Below are positions 50,238-59,773 of a DNA stretch of 64,000 nucleotides, in pieces (positions within the stretch are counted from its first letter, which is position 1; each line of letters begins with the position of its first letter). The stretch is from Variovorax sp. IB41. GTDB lineage: Bacteria; Pseudomonadota; Gammaproteobacteria; Burkholderiales; Burkholderiaceae_C. The position numbers and the translations under genes are program-made. The notes beneath the pieces were generated by a model. That model made no database searches and was not told where the DNA came from. It saw only the letters and a list, made by a program, of their open reading frames with translations. The DNA is taken from NCBI RefSeq assembly GCF_016405905.1, contig NZ_JAEFCB010000020.1, positions 1 through 64,000 on the forward strand. The letters are read 5' to 3'.

Positions 50238-51209
50238 TCAAACGCGCGCAGTCGCCCAGTGCCCCGTGCCCGCGAGGTGCGGCGACAGTTGCGCATCGCC
50301 CCAGCGCAGCGGCAGTGCCGCCGGCCGGCGCAATGCGTGCTCGACGTGCAGGCGCAGCAGACGTTCGGCGCCCTCGAATTCTGCGAGCTCGGGTCCGTCC
50401 AGCACGATCTCCGCGGTGGCCGCGACATGGAGCAAGTCGCCGTTGTCGTAGTCGATGAACAGCAGCCCCGCGCGGGGATGTGCCAGCAGGTTGCCGAGCG
50501 TGTTGAAGAAGCGGTTGCCGTTGAAATCAGGAACCGTGAGCACGCCACCTTCATCGACGCGCACGAAGCCGGGCCGGCCGCCGCGGTGCGACACGTCCAC
50601 GCCGTGCGACCGGACATCGGCTTCGTCGCCCGCCGCCACCGCATCCGGGTAGGCTGTGGCGATGAACAACGTGTCCGCGCTGCCGATGAGCCGCTGCGCG
50701 TCCAGGTCGAGCGCATCGAGCCATTGCACGGGCGCGCCGCCGGTGCCTGCCGCCGCGAACAACGGCTCGCGCGCCTGGATGTACCGCGGGCAATTGCCGA
50801 AACTCTGTTGCACCTCGAGCACGAAGCCCGTCGCATCGAGCGATTCGACCGTGCCGTTCATGCGGTTGCGCCGCCGCGTGTGCGGCTCGATGCCCAGCAA
50901 GCCGAGCGGGGCGCCCTGCGCGAGCTGGCCTGCGAGCGGATCGCCAGCCACGGGCAGCGCATCGATGCGCAGGTGCGCCGCGTCGGGCGAATGCGCGAAA
51001 CCCGCGGGCGCCGCGAGCACGCTGGCCCACGGCTGCAGGTTCGCATCGAGGCTGCCGACCACGACGAACGGCAACTGCGCGAAGAACTCGCGGTGCTGGT
51101 CGGGCATGTAATCGCGGATCACGCGCGGCCCCGCGAACGCCATCTGCTCGCGCGAGCCGGCCTGCAACTGCAGCGCGCGCTCGCCCGCGTGGAACGGCGC
51201 GGCGATCAT
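50238..51209 (-). CDS. Pyridoxamine 5'-phosphate oxidase-fold flavoprotein
   Basis: Encodes 323 residues from ATG 51207-51209, overlapping the GST stop by four bases. It carries a split-barrel FMN-binding fold: PRVIRDYMPDQHREFFAQLP, VVGSLDANLQPWASVLAAP and PGFVRVDEGGVLTVPDFNGN, then RFFNTLGNLLAHPRAGLLFI. The two similar halves suggest an internally duplicated barrel. It is not PdxH, which is shorter and differs in the cofactor motifs. The activity is unknown. The coupling to a GST gene hints at a joint detoxification task. Confidence 0.85.
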   Translation of the reverse strand: MIAAPFHAGERALQLQAGSREQMAFAGPRVIRDYMPDQHREFFAQLPFVVVGSLDANLQPWASVLAAPAGFAHSPDAAHLRIDALPVAGDPLAGQLAQGAPLGLLGIEPHTRRRNRMNGTVESLDATGFVLEVQQSFGNCPRYIQAREPLFAAAGTGGAPVQWLDALDLDAQRLIGSADTLFIATAYPDAVAAGDEADVRSHGVDVSHRGGRPGFVRVDEGGVLTVPDFNGNRFFNTLGNLLAHPRAGLLFIDYDNGDLLHVAATAEIVLDGPELAEFEGAERLLRLHVEHALRRPAALPLRWGDAQLSPHLAGTGHWATARV

Positions 51210-51862
51210 GCCGCCGCCGCAAGCCCGACCGGCGTGCGCACCATCGGCACGAAACCGGGCAATGCTTCCACGCGGGCCAGCCATTCGCGCACGCGCGGGT
51301 AGCCGTCGAGCGCCACGCGGCCTTCGGGCGCATGCGCCACGTAGGCGTAGTTCGAGATGTCGGCGAGCGTGGCTTCGGGGCCGGCGAGGAAAGGCTGCCG
51401 CTCCAGGTGGATCTCCATCACCGTGAGCAGCGCGTGCGAGCGTGTCACCGTCTCGGTCGGATCGACCGCGAGGCCGAAGAGCGCCATCACACGCGCCGCG
51501 GCCGGGCCGTAGGCGAGTGGCCCCGCGGCCACCGAGAACCAGCGCTGCACGCGCGCCGCGCCCACCGCGTCCTGCGGCATCCAGCGCGACGGATCGGCCG
51601 AATAGCGCGCGTTGAGGTAGACCAGGATCGCATTGGAATCGGCCAGCGTGACGTCGCCGTCCTCGATCACCGGCACCTGGCCGAAGGGATTGCGCGCCAG
51701 GAATTCGGGCGTGCGGTTGTCGCGCTTCTTCAGGTCGAGCTCGACGATCTCGAAAGGCAGGCCGAGCATCGTGAGGAACAACCGCACGCGGTGCACATGG
51801 CCCGAGATGGCGCTGCCGTAGAGCTTGATGGGTTGCGCAGGGCGGGCGGCGATGGCGTTCAT
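51206..51862 (-). CDS. Glutathione S-transferase
   Basis: Encodes 218 residues. The thioredoxin-like N-terminal domain contains LYGSAISGHVHRVRLFLTML, NPFGQVPVIEDGDVTLADSN and the glutathione-binding SNAILVYL. The all-helical C-terminal domain has LADISNYAYVAHAPEG. The catalytic residue is probably Ser in GSAISGH. It would conjugate or bind small electrophiles in the cytosol. It overlaps the FMN-fold protein gene downstream (ATGA) and is divergent from a LysR gene, which probably regulates the pair. Confidence 0.95.
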   Translation of the reverse strand: MNAIAARPAQPIKLYGSAISGHVHRVRLFLTMLGLPFEIVELDLKKRDNRTPEFLARNPFGQVPVIEDGDVTLADSNAILVYLNARYSADPSRWMPQDAVGAARVQRWFSVAAGPLAYGPAAARVMALFGLAVDPTETVTRSHALLTVMEIHLERQPFLAGPEATLADISNYAYVAHAPEGRVALDGYPRVREWLARVEALPGFVPMVRTPVGLAAAA

Positions 51863-51988
51863 GGGAGGTCCTTTGGAATGTCGAGACGAGGGCCAGGGGT
51901 GGCGTACTCCCTATTCTTCTCTCTTGCGATCAATGAATGAATAGCCATTTCTGTATTTGACTGCTGCGTTTTCCGGTTTAATCGCGCC

Positions 51989-52879
51989 ATGGACCGCTTC
52001 AAAGCCATGCAGACCTTCGTGCAGATCGCCGAGCAAGGCAGCATGACCCGCGCTGCCGAATCGCTGGGCACCTCGCTGCCCGCGGTGGTGCGCTCGCTGG
52101 CCGCGCTCGAGGCGCATCTGGGCGTGCGGCTGTTCCACCGCACCACGCGCCGCCTGTCGCTCACCGAGGAAGGCCGCCACTACCTGCCGAGCGCGCGTGA
52201 GGTGCTGCTCGCGGCCGATGCGGCCGACCGCGCGCTCAATGCTGAGGCGCGCGAGCCGGCGGGGCAACTCACGATCACCGCCCCGGTGCTGTTCGGCCAC
52301 ATGTACGTGGCGCCGGCCATCACCCGCTTCATGACGCGCTACGACAAGGTGCGCTGCAGCGTGCTGCTGTACGACCGCGCGGTGAACCTGCTGGAGGAGA
52401 ACATCGACGTGGGCATCCGCATCAGCCCGCTGGCAGATTCGTCGCTCGTCGCGCAGACGCTGGGCACCATCCGGCGCGTGGTGGCGGCGAGCCCCGATTT
52501 CCTCGCGCGCCACGGCACGCCGCGGCATCCGCGCGACCTGAACGGCGCGTCGTGCGTGCGCGGCCGCATCGACGCGCCGCCGCAATGGCAGTTCCACGAA
52601 GGCGGCAAGACGATCAGCGTGACGCCGAGCAACCGCCTGGAGTTCAACCACCTCGCGCCCGCCGTGGAGGCCTGCGCCGCGGGCATGGGCTTCGGCACCT
52701 TCTTCTCGTACCAGGTGCTGCCGTATGTGACGCAGGGGCGCCTCCAGATCGTGCTCGAAGACTTCGAGCCGCCGCCGCGGCCGGTGAGCGTGATCTATCC
52801 GAATGCGCGGCTGCTGCCGGCCCGCACGCGGGCGTTCATCGACTGGATGAAGACGGAGTTCAGCGGCTTGCGGATGTAG
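51989..52879 (+). CDS. LysR-family transcriptional regulator
   Basis: Encodes 296 residues. The HTH begins MDRFKAMQTFVQIAEQGSMT, then RAAESLGTSLPAVVRSLAAL. The effector domain follows from about residue 90 (AGQLTITAPVLFGHMYVAPA). It is divergent from the GST and FMN-fold genes across 126 bases that hold several AT-rich stretches, so it probably controls that operon. It ends 3 bases before the convergent exported protein gene, with no terminator visible. Confidence 0.93.
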   Translation: MDRFKAMQTFVQIAEQGSMTRAAESLGTSLPAVVRSLAALEAHLGVRLFHRTTRRLSLTEEGRHYLPSAREVLLAADAADRALNAEAREPAGQLTITAPVLFGHMYVAPAITRFMTRYDKVRCSVLLYDRAVNLLEENIDVGIRISPLADSSLVAQTLGTIRRVVAASPDFLARHGTPRHPRDLNGASCVRGRIDAPPQWQFHEGGKTISVTPSNRLEFNHLAPAVEACAAGMGFGTFFSYQVLPYVTQGRLQIVLEDFEPPPRPVSVIYPNARLLPARTRAFIDWMKTEFSGLRM

Positions 52880-52882
52880 CCG

Positions 52883-53614
52883 CTACGGGGCCGTAGCAGG
52901 CCCCGATGCGGGCGCGGGCGCGGGCAGCGGCTTGCCCTCGCACAGCGCCGCGGCATCGATCGCCATGCTTCGCACCGCCTCTTCCATGCCGAGGTTCAGC
53001 ACCGACATGAACTCGCCGTTGCCACTGGCCCAGTTGGTGCGCGTGCCCATGCCGTGATAGAGGCGCGTGGCCACCGCGCCGCCGGGCAGCCGGTAGTTCA
53101 CCTTCAGCACCACGTGCGAGACGAGATTCAACCCCGCGGACCACGCATGGGCCAGCCGCAGCGCGACCACGGCGGAGACCTGCCGTGCCGGGTCGGAAGC
53201 AGCAGAAGCAGAAGAAGCCGCCGCGCCGACGACTGGCTGAAAGCCGTAGCGTTTGGTCGACAGCAACGCATCGCGCGTCCACATGCCCGCATCGCCGCTG
53301 CGCAGCGACTCCACGGTCCTCGGAGTGGCATGGACCGTCGGCAGCATCAGCGTGAGGTTGCCGGCATAGACCTGGTTGTTGCGCGCGTCCTCGATCGCCG
53401 GCAGGTAGAGCTTGCAGCCCTGCGGCGCGCGAAGGGTCTCGACCGGCGGACCGTTGGGGCGCTGCTCCTGTTCGGGCGCCTGCTGGTAGACCATGTCGAG
53501 CGGTTCGGTCTCGGTGAGCGCATGCGCGAGGCCGGGCATGGCGCAGAGCGCGAACAGGGCGGCCGCGGCCAGGCCCGTGCGGGGTGGTGAAGGTTGCGAG
53601 GGTTGTTGCTTCAT
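52883..53614 (-). CDS. Exported protein of unknown function, partner of the 53611-54453 lipoprotein
   Basis: Encodes 243 residues from ATG 53612-53614. A signal peptide (GLAAAALFALCAMPGLAHAL) ends near residue 33. Features of the mature part are GCKLYLPAIEDARNNQVYAG, RYGFQPVVGAAASSASAASD and TRLYHGMGTRTNWASGNGEF. It has two cysteines after the signal and ends in a Pro/Ala-rich tail. I recognise no domain. The start overlaps the lipoprotein stop by four bases, so the two products are made together and probably act together at the outer membrane or in the periplasm. Confidence 0.75.
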   Translation of the reverse strand: MKQQPSQPSPPRTGLAAAALFALCAMPGLAHALTETEPLDMVYQQAPEQEQRPNGPPVETLRAPQGCKLYLPAIEDARNNQVYAGNLTLMLPTVHATPRTVESLRSGDAGMWTRDALLSTKRYGFQPVVGAAASSASAASDPARQVSAVVALRLAHAWSAGLNLVSHVVLKVNYRLPGGAVATRLYHGMGTRTNWASGNGEFMSVLNLGMEEAVRSMAIDAAALCEGKPLPAPAPASGPATAP

Positions 53615-54453
53615 GGTGCGGCCGTCCGGACCGAATACATCGCGTTGTCCTGGTCGCGGAACACGACGCGGCCGGGCTGCTCGTCGAAGCCCTGGCCGCC
53701 CAGCGTCACCCACGTGCCGTTGACGTTGAACCGCGCGGTGCGGATCGCGCCGGAGCGCGCGCCGGCCAGGTCCAGGCCCACCACGCGCAGCGTCTGCTGG
53801 ATCGAATCGCGCATCACGGCTTTGAGCTGCTGCCCGTCGTTGGCGCCCAGCCGGCGCACGACGGTCGCGCGCGTTCCGCCGCCGATGGGCGTCTGGAAGA
53901 CCGTGGCCGAGCGGTACGAGGGCTCCTTGTTGCCGTCTTGCCAGAGCAGCGCCGTGGTGCGCGTGGTGAAGGCGCCCAGCCCCGGCTCCAGCACGTACTG
54001 CAGCAACAGCACCAGATAGGCGGGGCCGCTCTTGGTGGCGACGATGCGGGCGTTCTGCTCGGCCTTGGGCGGCATGCCCGCGAGCACCTGCGAGGAGGCG
54101 ATCTTCAGCGGGAAGGCGTTGGGCGTGTTCAGCAGTTCGCCGATGGCAAGACCCGCCTCGACGCGGTAGTCGTAATCGAGCAGCGGGCCGACGATGGCGC
54201 CGATTTCCGCACTCATTTCCTTTTGACGCGACTGCTGCACCGACGAGTCGATCAGCGCGCCGATCAGGCCGCCGCCCGTGGCCGCGCTCACGCCGGGTGC
54301 CTGTGCGGAGAACATGAAGCTCTCCTGCGCGACGACCACGCGAAGATCGACCTCCTGGACCTTCGTTCGGTCGGCCACCGCGAGCGGCCGGTGAAACTGG
54401 GCACATGCGCCAAGCAGTAAAACGACTGACAGCGCCAACAGAAAACGCAGCAT
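53611..54453 (-). CDS. Lipoprotein of unknown function
   Basis: Encodes 280 residues from ATG 54451-54453. MLRFLLALSVVLLLGACAQ is a lipoprotein signal with the lipidated Cys18. The mature part contains VQEVDLRVVVAQESFMFSAQ, GGGLIGALIDSSVQQSRQKE and LRVVGLDLAGARSGAIRTAR, with no known domain that I can name. The glycine-rich segment followed by the SRQK stretch could be a membrane-contacting helix. It is coupled by ATGA to the exported protein gene downstream and divergent from the NodIJ-type exporter, 128 bases away. Confidence 0.75.
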   Translation of the reverse strand: MLRFLLALSVVLLLGACAQFHRPLAVADRTKVQEVDLRVVVAQESFMFSAQAPGVSAATGGGLIGALIDSSVQQSRQKEMSAEIGAIVGPLLDYDYRVEAGLAIGELLNTPNAFPLKIASSQVLAGMPPKAEQNARIVATKSGPAYLVLLLQYVLEPGLGAFTTRTTALLWQDGNKEPSYRSATVFQTPIGGGTRATVVRRLGANDGQQLKAVMRDSIQQTLRVVGLDLAGARSGAIRTARFNVNGTWVTLGGQGFDEQPGRVVFRDQDNAMYSVRTAAP

Positions 54454-54581
54454 CTTTGGTTCTTCTCTCGCGGTGTTCGATTGGGCGTCGATTGTGCCGG
54501 GAGTTGCGACGAAGAAGCGCGAGTTGTCCATCGGTTCAAGCGATGGCGGCATCCGCCTGGAGCCTGCGTCAGAATGACCGC

Positions 54582-55523
<942 letters not shown>

Positions 55524-55526
55524 ACC

Positions 55527-56366
55527 ATGAACACGACAACTGCAACGACAACGGCGAACCCCGCGCCGCCCCCGCCCTCCGTGTGGCGCGCCCCCGAGAT
55601 CTCGCTGCGCTGGTGGCCCGTGTTCCTGCGCAACCTGCTGGTGTGGCGCAAGCTCGCGATCCCGAGCCTCATCGGCAACATCGCCGAGCCGCTGATCTGG
55701 CTCGTGGCCTTCGGCTACGGCATGGGGGCGCTGGTGGGGCAGGTGGCGGTGGACGGCGTGAAGGTGCCCTACATCCTGTTCCTGGCAAGCGGCTCGATCT
55801 GCATGAGCGCGATGAACGCGGCGAGCTTCGAGGCGCTGTATTCGGCGTTCTCGCGCATGCATGTGCAGAAGACGTGGGACGGCATCATGAATGCGCCCGT
55901 CGGCCTCGACGACATCGTGATGGCCGAGATGCTGTGGGCCGCGTTCAAGTCGATCTTCACCGTCACCGCGATCCTGTTCGTGATGCTCGGCCTGGGCATC
56001 AGCCACAGCCCGAAGTTGATCGTCGCGTGGCTGGTGCTGATCGGCGCGGGCATCACGTTCTCGTCGATCGCGCTGATCTTCAATGCGCTGGCCAAGGGAT
56101 ACGACTTCTTCACCTATTACTTCACGCTGTTCATGACGCCGATGATGTTCCTGAGCGGCGTGTTCTTTCCGCTGGAGCAACTGCCCTCGGCCGTGAAGGC
56201 GGTGGCCGCGTGGCTCCCGCTGACCAATGCGGTGGCGCTGGTGCGGCCGCTCTTCATGGACCAGTGGCCGGCCGACTGGTGGCTGCATGCCGGCGTGCTG
56301 GCGGTGTATGCGGTGGTGGCGTTCTGGATCGCACTCGCGCTGACGCGCAAGCGCTTCAAGGCTTAG
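55527..56366 (+). CDS. ABC-2 type exporter permease (NodJ-like)
   Basis: Encodes 279 residues with six membrane helices after a proline-rich cytoplasmic start (NPAPPPPSVWRAPEI). FLASGSICMSAMNAASFEAL and the late MTPMMFLSGVFFPLEQLP are typical of the ABC-2/NodJ family. It forms the channel for the ATPase encoded 3 bases upstream. The start MNTTTATTTANP has Thr-rich codons, and no alternative start is needed. The operon ends 52 bases before the ohrR operator. Confidence 0.93.
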   Translation: MNTTTATTTANPAPPPPSVWRAPEISLRWWPVFLRNLLVWRKLAIPSLIGNIAEPLIWLVAFGYGMGALVGQVAVDGVKVPYILFLASGSICMSAMNAASFEALYSAFSRMHVQKTWDGIMNAPVGLDDIVMAEMLWAAFKSIFTVTAILFVMLGLGISHSPKLIVAWLVLIGAGITFSSIALIFNALAKGYDFFTYYFTLFMTPMMFLSGVFFPLEQLPSAVKAVAAWLPLTNAVALVRPLFMDQWPADWWLHAGVLAVYAVVAFWIALALTRKRFKA

Positions 56367-56418
56367 GCGCTCCGGCTGAAGGCATTCCGAAACGGATGCT
56401 TTCAAATTAGATTGCACA

Positions 56419-56429
56419 CAATTTAATTG
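56419..56429. promoter_or_regulatory. OhrR operator
   Basis: CAATT, one base, AATTG, an inverted repeat inside the AT-rich stretch 56405-56429. It is close to the known OhrR box (TACAATT-AATTGTA in B. subtilis). It lies 18 bases before the ohrR ATG, a position for autorepression. Confidence 0.75.
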
Positions 56430-56447
56430 CTCGCTAGAATTCAGCCC

Positions 56448-56903
56448 ATGCGCTCCGCCCCCATCTCCGCCGACGAAATGCTCAAGCTGGACAACCAGCT
56501 GTGCTTCGCCGTGTATTCCGCCTCGCTGGCGATGACCCGGCTCTACAAGCCGGTGCTGGAAAAGCTGCAGCTCACCTACCCCCAATACCTCGTCATGCTG
56601 GCCCTCTGGGAGCAGGACGGCCCGATGGTTTCCGAACTCGGCGAACGCCTCTCGCTCGACTCCGGCACGCTCACTCCGCTGCTCAAGCGGCTCGAAGCCA
56701 ACGGCTACGTGGCCCGGGTGCGCGACGTGGCCGACGAGCGCCGCGTGCACATCACGCTCACCGCCGCGGGCCGCAAGCTCAAGGCCCGCGCGGCCAGTGT
56801 GCCGGGCTGCCTCATGGCCGCCACCGAATGCTCGGTGCCCGAACTCATCGCGCTCACCCAGCAGATCCAGACCCTGCGCGACCGCGTCAAGAAAGCGGCC
56901 TGA
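56448..56903 (+). CDS. ohrR: Organic hydroperoxide-sensing MarR-family repressor
   Basis: Encodes 151 residues from ATG 56448; a TTG seven codons earlier is less likely. The MarR winged HTH includes LTYPQYLVMLALWEQDGPMV and SLDSGTLTPLLKRLEANGYV. The peroxide-sensing Cys19 lies in NQLCFAVYSAS. Additional cysteines at 121 and 128 (PGCLMAATECS) suggest the two-Cys mechanism known from Xanthomonas. Oxidation should release it from DNA and allow ohr expression. ohr is 85 bases downstream in the same direction. Confidence 0.95.
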   Translation: MRSAPISADEMLKLDNQLCFAVYSASLAMTRLYKPVLEKLQLTYPQYLVMLALWEQDGPMVSELGERLSLDSGTLTPLLKRLEANGYVARVRDVADERRVHITLTAAGRKLKARAASVPGCLMAATECSVPELIALTQQIQTLRDRVKKAA

Positions 56904-56988
56904 CGCACAACGTTTTTCTCCCCGCTTCGATCGAACCACGAGAGAAGCTTTTTTTCACCCCCCTCCCTCCATCATCAAAGGAATCACC

Positions 56989-57414
56989 ATGACCACCAAG
57001 CTCGACAAAGTGCTCTACACCGCAGAAGCCCACACCGTCGGCGGCCGTGACGGCGCAGGCAAGTCCAGCGACGGCGCGATCGACGTCAAGCTCAGCTCGC
57101 CCGGTTCGGGCAAGCCCGGCACCAACCCCGAGCAGCTGTTCGCGGTCGGCTACGCCGCCTGCTTCATCGGTGCGATGAAGGCCGTCGGCCCGAAGATCAG
57201 CGTGAAGGTGCCCGACGACGTGGCCATCGACTCGAAGGTGTCCCTCGGCCCGACGAACGGCGGCGCTGCCTACGGCATCTCGGTGCAACTGTCGATCACG
57301 CTGCCTGGCCTCGATGCTGAGCAGAAGCAAAAGCTGGTCGACACGGCGCACCAGGTCTGCCCGTACTCGAACGCAACGCGCGGCAATATCGACGTCGAAC
57401 TCGTGATCGTCTGA
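56989..57414 (+). CDS. ohr: Organic hydroperoxide resistance protein
   Basis: Encodes 141 residues from ATG 56989, with AAAGGA upstream. Ohr is a thiol peroxidase that reduces organic hydroperoxides using lipoylated proteins. The catalytic Cys58 is in GYAACFIGA and the resolving Cys124 is in HQVCPYSNAT. NPEQLFAVGYAA is the family signature. The gene directly follows ohrR and ends at a strong terminator, so the pair forms a compact peroxide-response unit. Confidence 0.97.
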   Translation: MTTKLDKVLYTAEAHTVGGRDGAGKSSDGAIDVKLSSPGSGKPGTNPEQLFAVGYAACFIGAMKAVGPKISVKVPDDVAIDSKVSLGPTNGGAAYGISVQLSITLPGLDAEQKQKLVDTAHQVCPYSNATRGNIDVELVIV

Positions 57415-57437
57415 TCCCGGCGTCAGCGAAGTAACAA

Positions 57438-57468
57438 GCGCCCCGGCCACAAGCCGGGGCGCTTTTTT
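57438..57468 (+). terminator. Rho-independent terminator after ohr
   Basis: GCGCCCCGGC (57438-57447) pairs with GCCGGGGCGC (57453-57462), followed by six T. The perfect 10-bp GC-rich stem is among the strongest in the window. Confidence 0.92.
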
Positions 57469-57581
57469 CATGGCCGGCGTTGTCTCACGCGTGACCCGCA
57501 AAGGGACAACGCGATAGCGCCTTTCATCAAGCTTGGCTAATGTGGCCGCACGCCCTTCAACGCACCGTGGAGATCGACACC

Positions 57582-58697
57582 ATGAGCACCACCAGCCTTC
57601 TCGTCCGCAAGGACAGCCTGCCCACCACGCGCCTGCACACCGCCACCGACCAGCCCTTGGCCGACGGCCAGGTGCGCGTGCGCATCGACAGCTTTGCGCT
57701 CACCTCCAACAACATCACCTACGCCGCCTTCGGCGACGCGATGAGCTACTGGCAGTTCTTTCCCTCCGAGGAAGAGGGCTGGGGCAGCATCCCCGTGTGG
57801 GGCTTCGCAAGCGTCACGCAGTCGCTGCACCCCGGCGTGGCGGTGGGCGAGCGGCTCTACGGCTACTGGCCGATGGCATCGAGCGCGGTGCTGAGCCCCG
57901 ACCGGCTCTCGCCCGGGCGCTTCACCGATGCGGCCGCGCACCGCGCCGCGCTGCCCGCGGTCTACAACCAGTACTTCCGCTGCAACGCCGATCCGCTCTA
58001 CACCACCGACACCGAAGACCTGCAGGCGCTGCTGCGGCCCCTCTTCATCACCTCGTGGCTGATCGACGACTTCATGGCCGACAACGACTTCTTCGGCGCC
58101 AGCACCATGCTGCTGTCGAGCGCATCGAGCAAGACGGCCTACGGCACGGCGTTCCAGCTGCACCAGCGAAAGGGCATCGAGGTCGTCGGCCTCACCTCGC
58201 CAGGGAATGTCGCCTTCTGCGAGAGCCTGGGCTGCTACCACCGCGTGGTGACGTACGACGCGCTCGGCAGCGTCGCGGCCGACACGCCCAGCGTGTACAT
58301 CGACTTCGCGGGCAACGGCGGGCTGCGCAACGCGATCCACGATCGTTTCGCGAACCTCCGGTACAGCTGCTCGATCGGCGGCACGCACGTGGAGCAGCTC
58401 GCCTCCAGGGGTGCGGGCAAGGAGCTCGCGGGTCCGCGCGCCACGCTGTTCTTCGCGCCGGCGCAGATCAAGAAGCGCACCACCGAATGGGGCGCGGACG
58501 AATTCGGCCGGCGCATGGTGGGCGCCTGGCGCAACTTCCTCGCGACGGTGACCGATGCGAGCAACCCCTGGCTGCACGCCGAGCAGCACCGCGGCGGCGA
58601 GGCGGTGCAGGCCGCCTACGCGCAGGTGCTGGGCGGCAAGGGCGACCCGCGCACGGGCCATATCCTTTCGCTTTACAAACAACCCGGCGGGCTGTGA
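57582..58697 (+). CDS. DUF2855-family protein
   Basis: Encodes 371 residues from ATG 57582, with GGAG upstream. The sequence has the look of a medium-chain dehydrogenase-like protein: NNITYAAFGDAMSYWQFFPS, GFASVTQSLHPGVAVGERLY, then SASSKTAYGTAFQLHQRKGI and VYIDFAGNGGLRNAIHDRF. These match the DUF2855 family, whose activity is unknown. The segment SSASSKTAYG takes the place of a Rossmann nucleotide-binding loop. The srkA gene follows after 32 bases, so the two may be cotranscribed. Confidence 0.88.
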   Translation: MSTTSLLVRKDSLPTTRLHTATDQPLADGQVRVRIDSFALTSNNITYAAFGDAMSYWQFFPSEEEGWGSIPVWGFASVTQSLHPGVAVGERLYGYWPMASSAVLSPDRLSPGRFTDAAAHRAALPAVYNQYFRCNADPLYTTDTEDLQALLRPLFITSWLIDDFMADNDFFGASTMLLSSASSKTAYGTAFQLHQRKGIEVVGLTSPGNVAFCESLGCYHRVVTYDALGSVAADTPSVYIDFAGNGGLRNAIHDRFANLRYSCSIGGTHVEQLASRGAGKELAGPRATLFFAPAQIKKRTTEWGADEFGRRMVGAWRNFLATVTDASNPWLHAEQHRGGEAVQAAYAQVLGGKGDPRTGHILSLYKQPGGL

Positions 58698-58729
58698 CGC
58701 CGCCGCTGCGGGGTAGCGACAATCGCTGC

Positions 58730-59773
58730 ATGACCCCTTCCCCCGCAGCGCCCGCCAACACCCATCCCTACGAGAGCCTCACGCCCGACGTGGTGCTCGA
58801 CGCGCTCGCGACGCTCGGCCTGCACGGCGATGGCCGGCTCACAGGCCTGAACTCTTACGAAAACCGGGTCTACCAAGTGTTCCTGGAAGACCCGAACCCG
58901 CATCCGGCCGTGGTGGTGAAGTTCTACCGCCCCGGCCGTTGGAGCGAAACCGAGATCCTCGAGGAGCACGGCTTCTCGCTCGAACTGGCCGCCGGCGAAG
59001 TGCCCGCCGTGCCGCCGTTGGCTTTCGACGGCAAGACCCTGCACCACCACGCCGGCTTCGCGTTCAGCGTGAGCCCCTACCGCGGCGGCCGCGCGCCCGA
59101 GCTCGACAACTTCGAGGTGCTCGAATGGGTCGGCCGGTTCCTCGCGCGCATCCACACCGTGGGCAGCGCCAGGCCTTTCGAGGCCCGCCCCGCGCTCGAC
59201 CTGCAGACCTTCGGCCTCGATTCGCGCGACTGGCTGCTGGAGAACGACAAGATCCCGCTCGACATGCAGCGCGACTGGGAAAAGATGTGCAATGAGGCGC
59301 TGGACATGGTGCGCGCGACCGCCCTCGCGCTGCAGCCGCCGGCCTCCGATTTCAAGCCGCGCAAGCTCCGCCTGCACGGCGACGTGCACCCCGGCAACAT
59401 CCTGTGGACGCCCACCGATCGCCCCGGCGGCGGCCCGCACTTCGTGGACCTGGACGACGCGCGCACCGGCTATGCGGTGCAGGACCTGTGGATGCTGCTC
59501 TCGGGCGACCGCGCGCAGCGCACTTCGCAGCTCTCGGGCCTGCTGGACGGCTACGAGCAGTTCCGCGAATTCGACCGCCGCGAGCTCGCGCTGATCGAGC
59601 CGCTGCGCACGCTGCGGCTCATCCACTACAGCGCCTGGCTCGCGCGCCGCTGGGAAGACCCGATCTTCCCGATCAACTTTCCGTGGTTCGGCTCCAGCGA
59701 CTACTGGAAGGGGCAGATCCTCGTATTGGAAGACCAGTGCGAGCAGATGGCAGAGGAGCCCCTCTACGCTTGA
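58730..59773 (+). CDS. srkA: Stress response kinase A (YihE-type serine/threonine kinase)
   Basis: Encodes 347 residues from ATG 58730. The APH-like kinase fold is shown by LTGLNSYENRVYQVFLED for the glycine-loop region and VVVKFYRPGRWSETEILEE with the ATP-binding lysine. The catalytic loop is LRLHGDVHPGNILW and the metal site is FVDLDDARTGYAVQDLWMLL. In E. coli SrkA phosphorylates Ser/Thr and counters MazF-driven death under stress. Its last 10 bases overlap the end of the convergent LysR gene. Confidence 0.94.
   Translation: MTPSPAAPANTHPYESLTPDVVLDALATLGLHGDGRLTGLNSYENRVYQVFLEDPNPHPAVVVKFYRPGRWSETEILEEHGFSLELAAGEVPAVPPLAFDGKTLHHHAGFAFSVSPYRGGRAPELDNFEVLEWVGRFLARIHTVGSARPFEARPALDLQTFGLDSRDWLLENDKIPLDMQRDWEKMCNEALDMVRATALALQPPASDFKPRKLRLHGDVHPGNILWTPTDRPGGGPHFVDLDDARTGYAVQDLWMLLSGDRAQRTSQLSGLLDGYEQFREFDRRELALIEPLRTLRLIHYSAWLARRWEDPIFPINFPWFGSSDYWKGQILVLEDQCEQMAEEPLYA

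Noticed and set aside
57522..58700. DUF2855 protein as a confirmed alcohol dehydrogenase
   Set aside because: The fold looks related to medium-chain dehydrogenases, but no zinc ligands or clear nucleotide-binding loop are visible, so no enzymatic role is assigned.
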